Of a stretch of DNA of 64,000 bases, positions 1-8,458 are shown piece after piece. How positions within the stretch are numbered: position 1 is the stretch's first letter; every line of letters begins with the position of its first letter. Position numbers and translations under genes: made by a program. Origin of the DNA: Sphingomonas gellani (lineage in GTDB: Bacteria; Pseudomonadota; Alphaproteobacteria; Sphingomonadales; Sphingomonadaceae); the NCBI RefSeq assembly GCF_900110035.1, contig NZ_FOCF01000007.1, positions 124,001 through 188,000 of the forward strand. Reading direction: 5' to 3'. The notes beneath the pieces are model-generated. The model did no database searches and was not told where the DNA came from. It saw only the letters and a program-made list of their open reading frames with translations.

Positions 1-1
1 C

Positions 2-571
2 ACGCTGCTGCTGCGCCACTCGGATCGGCTGGGCAGCGTCGAACAGGCGCGCCTGCTCGACCGCTTGCCCGATGGTGCCCGTGCCATCGCCATCGCCGAC
101 GATGTCGCGGCGATCGACCCGGCGCTCGCCCGACGCATCGCGGCGGTAACGATCACCGTCCCCTCGCTCGCACAGCGGGGCGAGGACGCGCTGCTGCTCG
201 CGCGGCATTTCGCGCGAATGGCGGCGGAGCGGTACGGACGCCCCGCCCCCCGGCTAACCCCGGCGGCCGAGGACGCGGTCATGCGGATAGACTGGCCCGA
301 TCAGGCGCGCGGACTGGCGGCGGCGGTCGAGCGCGCCGTGCTGCTCGGCGAGGGCGACATGATCGACGCGGCGTTGCTGGTGTCGCCGAGCCACGCGCCC
401 GCCGAGGCGACCGACACGACGGCGCCATCACGCTTCGACCTGGAAGAGAATGAGCGTGCGGTGATCGAGGCGGCGCTGCGCGAGCATCACCACAACATCA
501 CCCATGCCGCGACGGCGCTGGGCCTGAGCCGCGGCGCGCTGTATCGGCGCATGGAGCGTCATGGCCTATAG
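2..571 (+). CDS. Sigma-54-dependent (NtrC-type) response regulator, 5' truncated
   Basis: The reading frame is open to the window's left edge, so only the C-terminal ~190 residues are present. They contain the end of an AAA+ sigma-54 activator domain: a VPSLAQRGED segment matching the usual IPPLRxRxED, a LARHF segment, and a WPDQARGL segment where the family has WPGNVREL. A linker and a Fis-type helix-turn-helix follow (NITHAATALGLSRGALYRRM) at the very C terminus. Such proteins bind upstream DNA and use ATP to open sigma-54 promoters. The AAA+ lid motif is diverged but keeps its arginine. The stop codon lies inside the next gene (sensor kinase), so the two form a translationally coupled two-component pair. 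The receiver domain and Walker motifs are outside the window, so phosphorylation control is inferred. Confidence 0.85.
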   Translation, partial: TLLLRHSDRLGSVEQARLLDRLPDGARAIAIADDVAAIDPALARRIAAVTITVPSLAQRGEDALLLARHFARMAAERYGRPAPRLTPAAEDAVMRIDWPDQARGLAAAVERAVLLGEGDMIDAALLVSPSHAPAEATDTTAPSRFDLEENERAVIEAALREHHHNITHAATALGLSRGALYRRMERHGL

Positions 572-1748
572 CGCGGCGGTGCGGCGGCGACGTGCCATCG
601 GTGCGCTGGTGTCCGGCGTGGTCCTGGCGGGCGCCGGCGCGATCCTGCTGGTGGCTTGGCAGGCCGGATGGTGGGCGACGGCGTTCGGGTCGGCGCTGTG
701 CATCCTGTGGATCGTCGGGCTGGACTGCTGGTCCGCGCTGCGCGGCGGCGCCCCCGCGATGCCGGCCGACAGCATCCCGTCTGATGCGGATGCGATGCCG
801 CTGCTGGCATTGCTCGATCAGGTGCCGGTGCCGCTGGTCCGCATCGACGGCAGCGGGGCGCGGGTGCTCAATCGCGCCGGGCGCCACCTGTTCGGCACCG
901 ACGACCGTATCCTGCCGACCCCGCCGGAGTTGGTCGACCCCGCGGCCGATCGGCTGCGTCATGAGGGGCGTGCCTGGCGGATCAGCGCCGTGGCGATGGG
1001 CGGGGCCCGGCGGCTGGCCGTGCTGATCGACGTGGACGCCGAGGAGCGCGCGGCGGAAGGACGCGCCAGCGACGAGATGATCGACATTTTGGGCCATGAA
1101 CTGCTCAACGGCCTGTCGCCGATCGTCTCGCTGGCCGACAGCGCGGTCACGGCCGCCGCGCGCGGAGACGCCATGCTGCCCGATATCCTTTCCACGCTGG
1201 CGCGCCGCATCGAGGGGCTGGAAGGGTTCACCCGCGCCTACCGGACCTTGTCGCGGCTTCCCGATCCCGTGGTGGCGCCCGTCTCGTTGCGGGACCTGGG
1301 CGACGACCTGGCGCGCCTGTTCGCCAGTCGTTTCGGCGACGCCGTCACCCTCATCATGACCGTGTCCGATCGGACGGCGACCATGGACCGGGACCAGCTC
1401 ACCCAGGCGCTGTGGGCGTTGCTCCAGAACGCGGCGGAGGCGGCGGTTGCGGCCGGTCCGCCATGCCGCGTCGACCTGAACATGGCAGCCGACGATCAGG
1501 GGCTGACGATCCGCATCGGCGACACCGGCCATGGCATCGCCGCTCCCGACCGTGCCCGCATCTTCCGCCCGTTCTTCACCACCAAGCCGAACGGGTCGGG
1601 CATCGGCCTCAGCCTGGCGCGGCGCATCGCCCGCGCGCATGGCGGCGACCTGTCCCTGCTGCCGACGGCGCGGACGATGTTCGAACTGCACCTGGCCACA
1701 TCGAGCGCCGGCGTGCCGCACTCCTCGACAAAACAGCGGCCCGATTGA
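561..1748 (+). CDS. Membrane sensor histidine kinase, partner of the NtrC-type regulator
   Basis: This 395-residue protein starts with an ATG 11 bp inside the preceding regulator gene. Two hydrophobic helices lie at about residues 10-33 and 37-52. A short PAS-like region follows, then an H-box (GHELLNGLSPI, with the phospho-acceptor His retained). The HATPase domain shows an N-box (LLQNAAEAA), G1 (DTGHGI), F-box (FRPFFTTK) and G2 (GSGIGLSLARRI). It should autophosphorylate and signal to the upstream sigma-54 activator. The H-box is unusual: LLNG replaces the common LRNP. The gene sits directly ahead of a TonB receptor, so control of that receptor and the hydrolase genes behind it is a reasonable inference. 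The ligand is unknown. Confidence 0.88.
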   Translation: MAYSAAVRRRRAIGALVSGVVLAGAGAILLVAWQAGWWATAFGSALCILWIVGLDCWSALRGGAPAMPADSIPSDADAMPLLALLDQVPVPLVRIDGSGARVLNRAGRHLFGTDDRILPTPPELVDPAADRLRHEGRAWRISAVAMGGARRLAVLIDVDAEERAAEGRASDEMIDILGHELLNGLSPIVSLADSAVTAAARGDAMLPDILSTLARRIEGLEGFTRAYRTLSRLPDPVVAPVSLRDLGDDLARLFASRFGDAVTLIMTVSDRTATMDRDQLTQALWALLQNAAEAAVAAGPPCRVDLNMAADDQGLTIRIGDTGHGIAAPDRARIFRPFFTTKPNGSGIGLSLARRIARAHGGDLSLLPTARTMFELHLATSSAGVPHSSTKQRPD

Positions 1749-1866
1749 TCGAACAAGCCCCCTCACATCTTCGAGTTTTTTGTTGCCGTGTTTTGGAGTT
1801 GTAACATTCGACCATCAACGGGCGGACGTCGCCAACGATCGCGGCGCAGACTTACCCCGGGGGATC

Positions 1867-4395
1867 ATGTTCAAATCCGTTCTCGCAACCAGCACCGCGC
1901 TTCTTGCGCTGTGCCCGGCCTTTGCCGCACCCGCCTTTGCGCAGGCGGATGCCACCACGGCCCGGACGAACACCCCGGCGGCCAGCACCGACGACGCGAG
2001 CGCGCAGGCGAACGCGCCGGAGGAGCCGAAGAACGACATCATCGTCACCGGTTCGACGCGCGCGCAACGCCGCTTCGACGCATCCTACGCGATCAACACC
2101 ATTTCGCAGACCGACATCGAGAAGATCGCGCCGGTCAACTTCGCCGACCTGATCGGCCAGCTCCCCGGCTTCCAGACGGAGATCACCGGCGGCGAGGTGC
2201 AGAATATCTACCGCATCCGCGGCCTGCCGAACGATGGCGGTTTCGTCAGTTTCCAGCAGGACGGTTTGCCGCTGTTCCACGAGAATGACGGTGTCTTCTT
2301 TCGCGGCGACGCGATCCTGAAACCCGACCTGATGACGGAGCGGGTGGAGGTCGTGCGCGGCGGTCCGGCACCCGTCTACGCCAGCTATTCGGGCGCGATC
2401 GTCAACGCGATCGAGGTCACGGGCCGCGACGTCGTGCGCGGCAAGGCGCAGGTGACGCTGGGCGACACCGGACTGTACCGGGGCGATGTGGTCCAGTCGG
2501 GGCCGCTGGGCAACAACACCTATTACGCCGTCGGCGGGTTCGTCCGCTATCATGACGGGTACCGCGACAACGGCTTCCCCAACGACAAAGGCGGTCAGTT
2601 CCGCGCCAACATCAAGCATGACACGGACACCGGATCGTTCCGCGTCAGCTTCAACTACGTCAACGACCACAATGTCTTCTACCTGCCGATTCCGACCGCC
2701 GATCCGCGCAATCCGAATGTCTCGCTCGACCCGTACATCGACTATTTCTCCGGCACGCTGAACTCGCCGTCGCTGCGCAATGTCGATCTGCGCTTCCGCA
2801 ACGCGGCGGGCGTGGTCCAGAACGCCGCCAGCGACCTGAGCAAGGGGCGCCACATGCGGATGTTCAACGTCGGCACGCAATATGAGGCGGAGTTCGACAA
2901 CTGGCTGGTGTCGGCAAAGGCCGGGGTCACCATGGGCCAGCTGGATTTCACCGCCTTCTACTCGACCACCAATCCGGTCGACGCCAACAGCTTCGCCAAC
3001 GGCTATCGCACCCGCGCCAGTGCCGCGTTCGGGCCGGTCGCGTCGTTCGGCTATGTGCTGGCCGGGACCAGCACGGTCTACGACCCCTATGCGGCATCGG
3101 GCCTGGTGGTGCAGGGCCAGTACCGCGACATCCACTCCAAATTCTATTCCAGCCAGGCCAACCTGTCGGTCGCGAAGAAGTTCGAGACGGGCTTCGGCAC
3201 CCACGACCTGAAACTTGGCGTGTACGGCAGCCTGTATGGAGAGGACAGCCGCACGTTGTACCAGAACTACCTGATCGAGGTGGCGGGCCAGCCCCGCACG
3301 CTGGATCTGGTCGCCTATAACGCCGCCGGCGCGCGGATCGGGCGCGTCACCGACAACGGTGTGCTGAACTATGCCGCGACGCTGAACCGGGGCGATTCCG
3401 ACGCGCGCATGATCGCGTTCTTCGCCAACGACACGTGGGAGATCGTGCGCGGCCTGCGCATCGATGCCGGCGTCCGTCACGAACGCTACAACTACAAGGG
3501 CTATGCCCTGCTAACCGGTCAGGCGAACCTAGGCGACGCCACCACGCTGGCCGACGACACGACGCGCGCCTTTACCGGCGGGGTCGTCAACCAGACCGGC
3601 AACCCGCACGTCACCAACTGGACAGTCGGGGCCAATTACGACTTCAACCGCCACATCGGCGTCTATGGCCGCGCATCGCACCTGGCGACGCCGCCCAACA
3701 TACAGACTGTGATGAGCATCAACCCGACCATCCTAACCACGGTCGCCGACCAGTACGAGGCGGGGCTGAAGCTGGCGGCCGGCCGGTCCTATCTGTACGT
3801 CACCGGGTTCTACACCAACTTCGACCCGCTCAACGCGTCGTTCCTGGCGTTCGACCCCACCACCGGCCGCAACGACGTCAACGTGCCCTTTATCGGCGAG
3901 GCGCAGGTGAAGGGCGTGGAGTTCGACGGATCGCTCGCGCTGCTGCCATGGTTCACGCTGAACGGCGCGCTGACGATCAGCGACCCCAAGTACAAGAACT
4001 TCCAGAGCGCGACAGGCGCCGATCCGGTACAGGCCGAGGGCAAGCAGATCGTGCGCCAGCCCAAGATCTACGGCAACATCCGCCCCAGCTTCGACTTCGA
4101 CCTGGGTGGCAACGCCGTGTCGATCTATGGCCGCTACACCTACATGGGCAAACGCTATGTCGACCTGTACAACAACACCGCGTTGCCGTCCTATGGCACG
4201 ACAGGTGCGGGGATAACGGTGCGACACGGCAGCTGGCAGGTGCAGGTGGTGGGCGACAACCTGTTCAACGCGCATGGCCTGACGGAGGGCAATACCCGCA
4301 CCGACCAGCTAAGCGGACAGGGCAATGCGGAGGCGATCTACGGCCGCCCGATCTTTGGCCGGAACGTGCGCCTGGTCGTCGGCAAATCGTGGTAA
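1867..4395 (+). CDS. TonB-dependent outer-membrane receptor
   Basis: The chosen ATG gives 842 residues starting with a clear signal peptide (MFKSVLATSTALLALCPAFA). Longer upstream readings overlap the kinase gene and lack this. After a low-complexity linker comes the IIVTGS TonB-box region, then a plug domain with the usual IYRIRGLPND and VEVVRGG segments, and a beta-barrel of about 650 residues ending in an aromatic residue (GKSW). Such receptors take up scarce substrates across the outer membrane using ExbBD-TonB energy. The substrate cannot be read from the sequence. The downstream secreted zinc hydrolase suggests a phosphate-containing compound, but this is only inference. The 118-bp upstream gap is AT-richer than its surroundings and probably carries the promoter. 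Confidence 0.9.
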   Translation: MFKSVLATSTALLALCPAFAAPAFAQADATTARTNTPAASTDDASAQANAPEEPKNDIIVTGSTRAQRRFDASYAINTISQTDIEKIAPVNFADLIGQLPGFQTEITGGEVQNIYRIRGLPNDGGFVSFQQDGLPLFHENDGVFFRGDAILKPDLMTERVEVVRGGPAPVYASYSGAIVNAIEVTGRDVVRGKAQVTLGDTGLYRGDVVQSGPLGNNTYYAVGGFVRYHDGYRDNGFPNDKGGQFRANIKHDTDTGSFRVSFNYVNDHNVFYLPIPTADPRNPNVSLDPYIDYFSGTLNSPSLRNVDLRFRNAAGVVQNAASDLSKGRHMRMFNVGTQYEAEFDNWLVSAKAGVTMGQLDFTAFYSTTNPVDANSFANGYRTRASAAFGPVASFGYVLAGTSTVYDPYAASGLVVQGQYRDIHSKFYSSQANLSVAKKFETGFGTHDLKLGVYGSLYGEDSRTLYQNYLIEVAGQPRTLDLVAYNAAGARIGRVTDNGVLNYAATLNRGDSDARMIAFFANDTWEIVRGLRIDAGVRHERYNYKGYALLTGQANLGDATTLADDTTRAFTGGVVNQTGNPHVTNWTVGANYDFNRHIGVYGRASHLATPPNIQTVMSINPTILTTVADQYEAGLKLAAGRSYLYVTGFYTNFDPLNASFLAFDPTTGRNDVNVPFIGEAQVKGVEFDGSLALLPWFTLNGALTISDPKYKNFQSATGADPVQAEGKQIVRQPKIYGNIRPSFDFDLGGNAVSIYGRYTYMGKRYVDLYNNTALPSYGTTGAGITVRHGSWQVQVVGDNLFNAHGLTEGNTRTDQLSGQGNAEAIYGRPIFGRNVRLVVGKSW

Positions 4396-5570
4396 GGGGG
4401 CGCTGGGCGCTCGCGGCGGCAGCGCTCGTCGCGGCGGGCGTCCCGGCGTTCGCCGCGCCCGTCGCGGCCGACCGGACAACTCCGGCCACCGACCGCACCG
4501 TCGCCACGCTGTCGCGTCGGCTGTTCCCGCTGCTCGATGCGATCGGCGCGGATCCGGCGGCGGTCGCCCGGTTGCGGGCACAGCCCGGTGTCGCGGCGAT
4601 GCTGGCGACACGCGCGGCGCGACGGGCGGCGTGCGCGCAGGACCTGCCCTGCATCGCCCAGGCGCTGATCTGGTCCGCCGAAGAGGCATCGGCGCTGTCC
4701 GCCGCCGTTCCGATGGACGCGCCGCATGCCGATGACGGCGCCGCCGCGCAGGTCCGGCGCGAGGTGGAGGGGATCAACGTGGTGCTCCGCGACTACGCGC
4801 TCGGCCATGTCCCCCGCTATCTTCAGATCGACGGCCCCGGCACGATCGATCCGATGGAGGCGAAGGCGCGGCTACAGGCCGCCGAATGGCTGTCGCGCGC
4901 ACCCCGCGCGGGTTCGGCACAGGCGCTGGATGGCAGCGTGGAGTTTGCGCTTGCCCTGCTGGACGTCAGCGACCGGACGGATGCCACCGCGTTCGAGCCG
5001 CTGACCGGCGGGATGAACGCGGCGGCGGCGAAACGGGCCCGCACCACCGATTGGGCGCGCTGGCGCTACACCGCGATGATCGTCACCGGCGTCGGCCCGG
5101 AAACGCCCGACGCGGCGCTCAGCCCGTTCGGCCTCTACCATCTGCGCCTTGCCGCCAACCGCTTCGCGCAGGGCGACATCCCCTTCATCATCGTGACCGG
5201 CGGCCGCGCACATCCCCGCGCCACCCGCTTCGTGGAGGCCGAACAGATGCGCGCCGCGCTGATCGAACGCTACGGCGTGCCCGCCGATGCGATCCTGATC
5301 GAGCCCTATGCCCGCCACACCACGACCAACCTGCGCAACGCCGCCCGCCTGCTCGCAAGCATCGGCGCGCCGCTCGACCGCGACACGCTGATCGTCTGCA
5401 ACCCGGGCCAGAGCGATACGATCGCCAGCCCCGGCTTCGTCCAGCGCAACGTGACGGAATTGGGCTATGCCCCCGGCCAGGTCGGACGCCGCCTGACGCC
5501 GACGCAGCTGGAGTTTCGGCCGTCGCCCATGTCGACGCGCGTCGATCCGCGCGACCCCCTCGACCCCTGA
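4389..5570 (+). CDS. YdcF/DUF218-family protein with signal peptide
   Basis: A GTG at 4389 lies inside the end of the receptor gene (7-bp overlap) and is immediately followed by a signal-peptide-like stretch (RGRWALAAAALVAAGVPAFA), giving 393 residues. The N-terminal half is alanine-rich and unrecognised. The C-terminal half (about residues 225-385) has the DUF218/YdcF signature: AMIVTGVGP, then FIIVTGGRAHPR, then a TTTNLRNAARLL segment and LIVCNPGQS. YdcF-like proteins are associated with envelope and peptidoglycan-precursor metabolism in other bacteria, but the reaction here is unknown. Overlap with the receptor and the 41-bp gap to the secreted hydrolase argue for one operon. Confidence 0.8.
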   Translation: MVRGRWALAAAALVAAGVPAFAAPVAADRTTPATDRTVATLSRRLFPLLDAIGADPAAVARLRAQPGVAAMLATRAARRAACAQDLPCIAQALIWSAEEASALSAAVPMDAPHADDGAAAQVRREVEGINVVLRDYALGHVPRYLQIDGPGTIDPMEAKARLQAAEWLSRAPRAGSAQALDGSVEFALALLDVSDRTDATAFEPLTGGMNAAAAKRARTTDWARWRYTAMIVTGVGPETPDAALSPFGLYHLRLAANRFAQGDIPFIIVTGGRAHPRATRFVEAEQMRAALIERYGVPADAILIEPYARHTTTNLRNAARLLASIGAPLDRDTLIVCNPGQSDTIASPGFVQRNVTELGYAPGQVGRRLTPTQLEFRPSPMSTRVDPRDPLDP

Positions 5571-5588
5571 CGTACCCCTGACGTACCC
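5563..5588 (+). repeat. 11-bp tandem repeat (PHO-box-like) ahead of the secreted zinc hydrolase
   Basis: ACCCCTGACGT occurs twice head to tail (5563-5573 and 5574-5584), followed by ACCCTG. Read as 7+4+7 it is CTGACGT-ACCC-CTGACGT. The alphaproteobacterial PHO box is CTGTCAT-N4-CTGTCAT, so each half matches 5 of 7 positions. The repeat overlaps the YdcF stop codon and ends about 24 bp before the hydrolase ATG, which is close for a promoter element. It could also be a simple duplication. Confidence 0.35.
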
Positions 5589-5611
5589 TGCCCCATTCGG
5601 GAAGAACGATC

Positions 5612-6601
5612 ATGCGCCCCGCCCTGCTGACGACCCTTTCCGCCGCCGTCACCCTGTGCCTTCCCTCCGCGGCCTTCGCATGGGGCGGTACGGCTCATGC
5701 CGTGATCGACCAGGCGGCGATCCAGGCCATTCCGGATGACGGCCCGACATTCTTGCGCAGGCATTTCGACTATATCGCCGGATCGGCATCGCTGCCCGAC
5801 ACGTGGCGCGGGTCGTCGGAGAACTTCTCCAAGATCGAGGAGGATCCCAACCACGGCTGGTTCCGGGAACAGTTCCGCTTCCTGAAGCCCATTCCGCGGT
5901 CCCGTTACGAGTTCGTGATCGCGCTGTTCAAGCGCTACCAGGCGTTCCAGCGCACCGATCCCGCCACCGCCGCGCGCACCAACGTGCGATGGACCGGCAC
6001 CCTGCCCTATGCCGCGATCGAGGCGTATCAGCGGATCATCGTGTGCATGCGCGACGTCCGCGCCGCGCAGGCGGCGGGACGGGACAGCGCCTTTGCGGAA
6101 CAGCATTGTGCCTTCGACGTGATCCGGCTGGGCCATTACATCGGCGATGGCGCGCAGCCGCTGCACGATTCGGTCAACAGCGACGGCTGGCGCGGGCCGA
6201 ACCCACACGGCTACACCACCGACCGGTCGATCCACGGCCGCTTCGAAAGTCGCTTCGTCGACGGCATGACGCTGACCGTCGCCGACATCGCGCCGCGCAT
6301 TGGCGCACCCGGACATCGCACGGGCGACATGTTCGACGCGATCCTGACCTTTCTGGACGGAGCCGGCGACCAGATGGAGCGGGTCTATGTGCTGGAAAAA
6401 CGCAACGGCTTCGCGGATTTCGCCGACAAGGACGTCCGCGCCCTGATCTACGCCCAGACCACGGCCGGGGCGACCATGCTGCGCGACATGCTGTGCCGAG
6501 CCTGGGTGGAGAGCGCGACGTCGCCGGCAGAGGTCGTGCCGTCGCCCATCGACTTCGACAATCCCCGCTTCGATCCGGAAACGGGCTCGGCACCCGGCTG
6601 A
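5612..6601 (+). CDS. Secreted zinc-dependent phospholipase C / S1-P1 nuclease superfamily hydrolase
   Basis: This 329-residue protein has a signal peptide predicted to end at AFA-WGG, so the mature chain begins with Trp. That is required in this superfamily because the N-terminal amine and carbonyl bind zinc. Further ligands are visible: His in GGTAH, Asp in LPDTW, His in PNHGW, and the cluster GHYIGDGAQPLHD. The last pair is IHGRFES, i.e. His-x3-Glu. Bacillus-type phospholipase C has His-x3-Glu at this place, whereas S1/P1 nucleases have His-x3-Asp, so phospholipase C-like activity is favoured. It would release phosphoesters in the periplasm or outside the cell. It follows the YdcF gene, probably in the same operon as the TonB receptor. 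Substrate is not proven. Confidence 0.78.
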   Translation: MRPALLTTLSAAVTLCLPSAAFAWGGTAHAVIDQAAIQAIPDDGPTFLRRHFDYIAGSASLPDTWRGSSENFSKIEEDPNHGWFREQFRFLKPIPRSRYEFVIALFKRYQAFQRTDPATAARTNVRWTGTLPYAAIEAYQRIIVCMRDVRAAQAAGRDSAFAEQHCAFDVIRLGHYIGDGAQPLHDSVNSDGWRGPNPHGYTTDRSIHGRFESRFVDGMTLTVADIAPRIGAPGHRTGDMFDAILTFLDGAGDQMERVYVLEKRNGFADFADKDVRALIYAQTTAGATMLRDMLCRAWVESATSPAEVVPSPIDFDNPRFDPETGSAPG

Positions 6602-6644
6602 GGCCGTTTGCGTGGGTGCTGCAGCGGGACTCTGCTGCCCGTGC

Positions 6645-7310
6645 TTACCCGCAGCACCGCTTGAATTTCTTGCCCGAACCGCACGGACACGGATCGTTCC
6701 TGCCAGCCTTGGCAGGGTTCGTTGCGACCGACAGGATTTGCACCGTCGACGTGGCGGCGGAGCGTGCGCCATACAGCCGCACCACGTCCTCCATCATGTC
6801 CGTTGCCGCGCAATCCTGCAGCGCGTTGATTTGCATGCTGTCCAAATCGCTCTCGTTGCGCGCGACCGCGATCAGCGTCCTCAGGCGCGACACGGCAGCG
6901 GCAGCCTCGGGATCATCCCCTTGGTCAATCGCGGTCCAGCCGTCCGGGCGCAGCGCCATCGCCTCGGCAAAGCCGTCGATCCACATCTCCCACAACGGCT
7001 CGCCGTTACGCTCGTCGATGTCGATGACCGGCCGGGGCTTGCCGCGTCCCAGATCGCGCACGATCTCGTCGTGCCGCGCCATGACGGCATCGGTGAACCA
7101 CCGGACGTCCGCCGGATCATCGAACACCGGCACGTCGCCATCGTCGATGCCCCAGATGTTGCCGAACCATTCCGCAGGCGCGATCGCCTCCGGGCAGACG
7201 ACGATGCCGTGGAGAAAGCCGTCCAGCTCCGTCAGGAGCATCGGCTCCTCCAGCGGCAGGGCGGCCAGCGCATCGTCCAGCCGCCTGAGGCGGGAGGGCA
7301 GCTGCCTCAC
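6645..7310 (-). CDS. UPF0149 (YecA-like) protein with C-terminal SEC-C zinc motif
   Basis: The first ~165 residues match the UPF0149 fold (LTELDGFLHGIVVCPEAI, then a WFGNIW segment). The protein ends in a textbook SEC-C metal-binding tail (GRNDPCPCGSGKKFKRCCG), as in SecA and YecA. SEC-C tails bind one zinc and often contact ribosomes or SecB-like partners. The frame is open further upstream, but only arginine-rich antisense-like sequence lies there, so I place the start at the GTG at 7310 (221 residues). This start is uncertain. A 65-residue protein is encoded 40 bp upstream on the same strand. The gene converges on the zinc hydrolase gene with 43 bp between stops. Confidence 0.75.
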   Translation of the reverse strand: MRQLPSRLRRLDDALAALPLEEPMLLTELDGFLHGIVVCPEAIAPAEWFGNIWGIDDGDVPVFDDPADVRWFTDAVMARHDEIVRDLGRGKPRPVIDIDERNGEPLWEMWIDGFAEAMALRPDGWTAIDQGDDPEAAAAVSRLRTLIAVARNESDLDSMQINALQDCAATDMMEDVVRLYGARSAATSTVQILSVATNPAKAGRNDPCPCGSGKKFKRCCG

Positions 7311-7350
7311 GCGGTCACGCGGGCCGATGCAAGGCGACCATGACCCGACA

Positions 7351-7548
7351 TCACAGACGGATGTTGCGCTTCTGCATCTCGGCCGCTGCGATCGTCCACA
7401 GGGGCGTCTCCTTGTCCCCGGCGAAGATGTCCGCCAGATCGAGCAGATCCTCGTTCGCCAGCGCCACGACCGACGCCTCGATCGCGGCGAGGCGAGCAGC
7501 GATGCGCTCGGCGTTGGCCACCTCGCGCCTGATCCGTGTCTTGAGCAT
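7351..7548 (-). CDS. Small protein of unknown function upstream of the SEC-C gene
   Basis: This 65-residue protein starts MLKTRIRREVANAERI and is a mostly helical, charged peptide with a heptad-like N-terminal half and no signal peptide. It is acidic in the middle (NEDLLDLADIFAGDKETPLW). I do not recognise the family. The composition looks like a real cytosolic protein rather than a shadow, and the frame is the only one without arginine/proline-rich translation. It lies 40 bp upstream of the SEC-C gene in the same orientation and may be co-transcribed with it. An in-frame extension to 7629 is possible but reads as unlikely protein. Confidence 0.5.
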   Translation of the reverse strand: MLKTRIRREVANAERIAARLAAIEASVVALANEDLLDLADIFAGDKETPLWTIAAAEMQKRNIRL

Positions 7549-7678
7549 GCCGGTACCGATAGCAGCATCGCGACGCAAAAGGCACCTCCCACGTGTCGAA
7601 CGCGTGAGACACCTGTACACGGCCCTCAAAACCCGGCGAACGGGGCCTGAAACAGCCCCCGCCCGCGCGCCCCAACCC

Positions 7679-8458
7679 TCACTTCAGCTCACGAATCCAG
7701 ATCGATCGGAAGCTGATCGGTGCGCTGGGATCGCCGTGATCCTGCAACTTGATGGGGGCGGCGCCATGCGCGGTGTATTTCGGCTTGCCGATATACGCCG
7801 TCTCACCGGTCAGCGCGTAATGGTTCTGGACCAGCACCCCGTTGAAGAACACGGTGACGAACGCCGGCGTGGTCAGCGAACCATCGGCGGCGAAGACGGG
7901 CGCCGTCCAGATCACGTCATAGCTCTGCCATTCGCCCGGCGCGCGCATCGGATTGGCGAGCGGCGCCGACTGCTTGTAGATGCTGCCCGCCTGTCCGTTG
8001 ACATAGGTCTTGTTACGGAAGCTATCCATGATCTGGAGTTCGTAGCCATTGTCCCCCGGCCCCGTGGACGCCAGGAATAGCCCGCTGTTGCCGCGCGCCT
8101 GTCCCGTGCCCGTGATGCCGACCGGGATGCGCCATTCCAGGTGCAGCTGGTAATTGCGGAAGGTGCGCCGCGTCTCGATGTTGCCGGTGCCCTTGCGCAC
8201 TGTCATCTCGCCGTTGCCGACCGTCCACTTGGCCGGCGTCTTGTCCTTGGTCGACACCCACTCGGCCAGGCTCTTGCCGTCGAACAGGATCACCGCGTCG
8301 GATGGCGGGGCGACCGCGACCGCCGGACCGGGCGTGACCACCGGCGGTTCGGGTTGCCACACCTCGGTATCTTCGGGACGCGGGCCGGAACTGGCCTGCA
8401 TCGCGAAAGCCGGAGCGGCGAAGGCGAGCATGGCAACGGCAGCGGCCTTGAGGGTCAT
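7679..8458 (-). CDS. Secreted DUF1080 protein (3-keto-disaccharide hydrolase domain)
   Basis: The ATG at 8458 overlaps the upstream gene's TGA (ATGA) and begins a signal peptide (MTLKAAAVAMLAFAAPAFA), giving 259 residues. After a proline-rich linker, the domain from about residue 55 has the DUF1080 hallmarks: ILFDGKSLAEWVS, then LHLEWRIP, a GNSGLFL segment, YELQIMDS and a C-terminal SFRSIWIREL strand. This LamG-like jelly-roll fold is known to cleave 3-keto-glycosides. It is the last gene of a cluster containing an FAD dehydrogenase that could make such 3-keto sugars. Periplasmic location is inferred from the signal peptide. Confidence 0.85.
   Translation of the reverse strand: MTLKAAAVAMLAFAAPAFAMQASSGPRPEDTEVWQPEPPVVTPGPAVAVAPPSDAVILFDGKSLAEWVSTKDKTPAKWTVGNGEMTVRKGTGNIETRRTFRNYQLHLEWRIPVGITGTGQARGNSGLFLASTGPGDNGYELQIMDSFRNKTYVNGQAGSIYKQSAPLANPMRAPGEWQSYDVIWTAPVFAADGSLTTPAFVTVFFNGVLVQNHYALTGETAYIGKPKYTAHGAAPIKLQDHGDPSAPISFRSIWIRELK

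Noticed and set aside
1749-1866. PHO box or sigma-54 promoter ahead of the first TonB receptor
   Set aside because: I looked for CTGTCAT repeats and for TGGCAC-N5-TTGCA because of the upstream NtrC-type gene. Neither is present in convincing form.
1852-3480. 542-codon open frame on the minus strand
   Set aside because: It is antisense to the first TonB receptor and shows no recognisable protein features.
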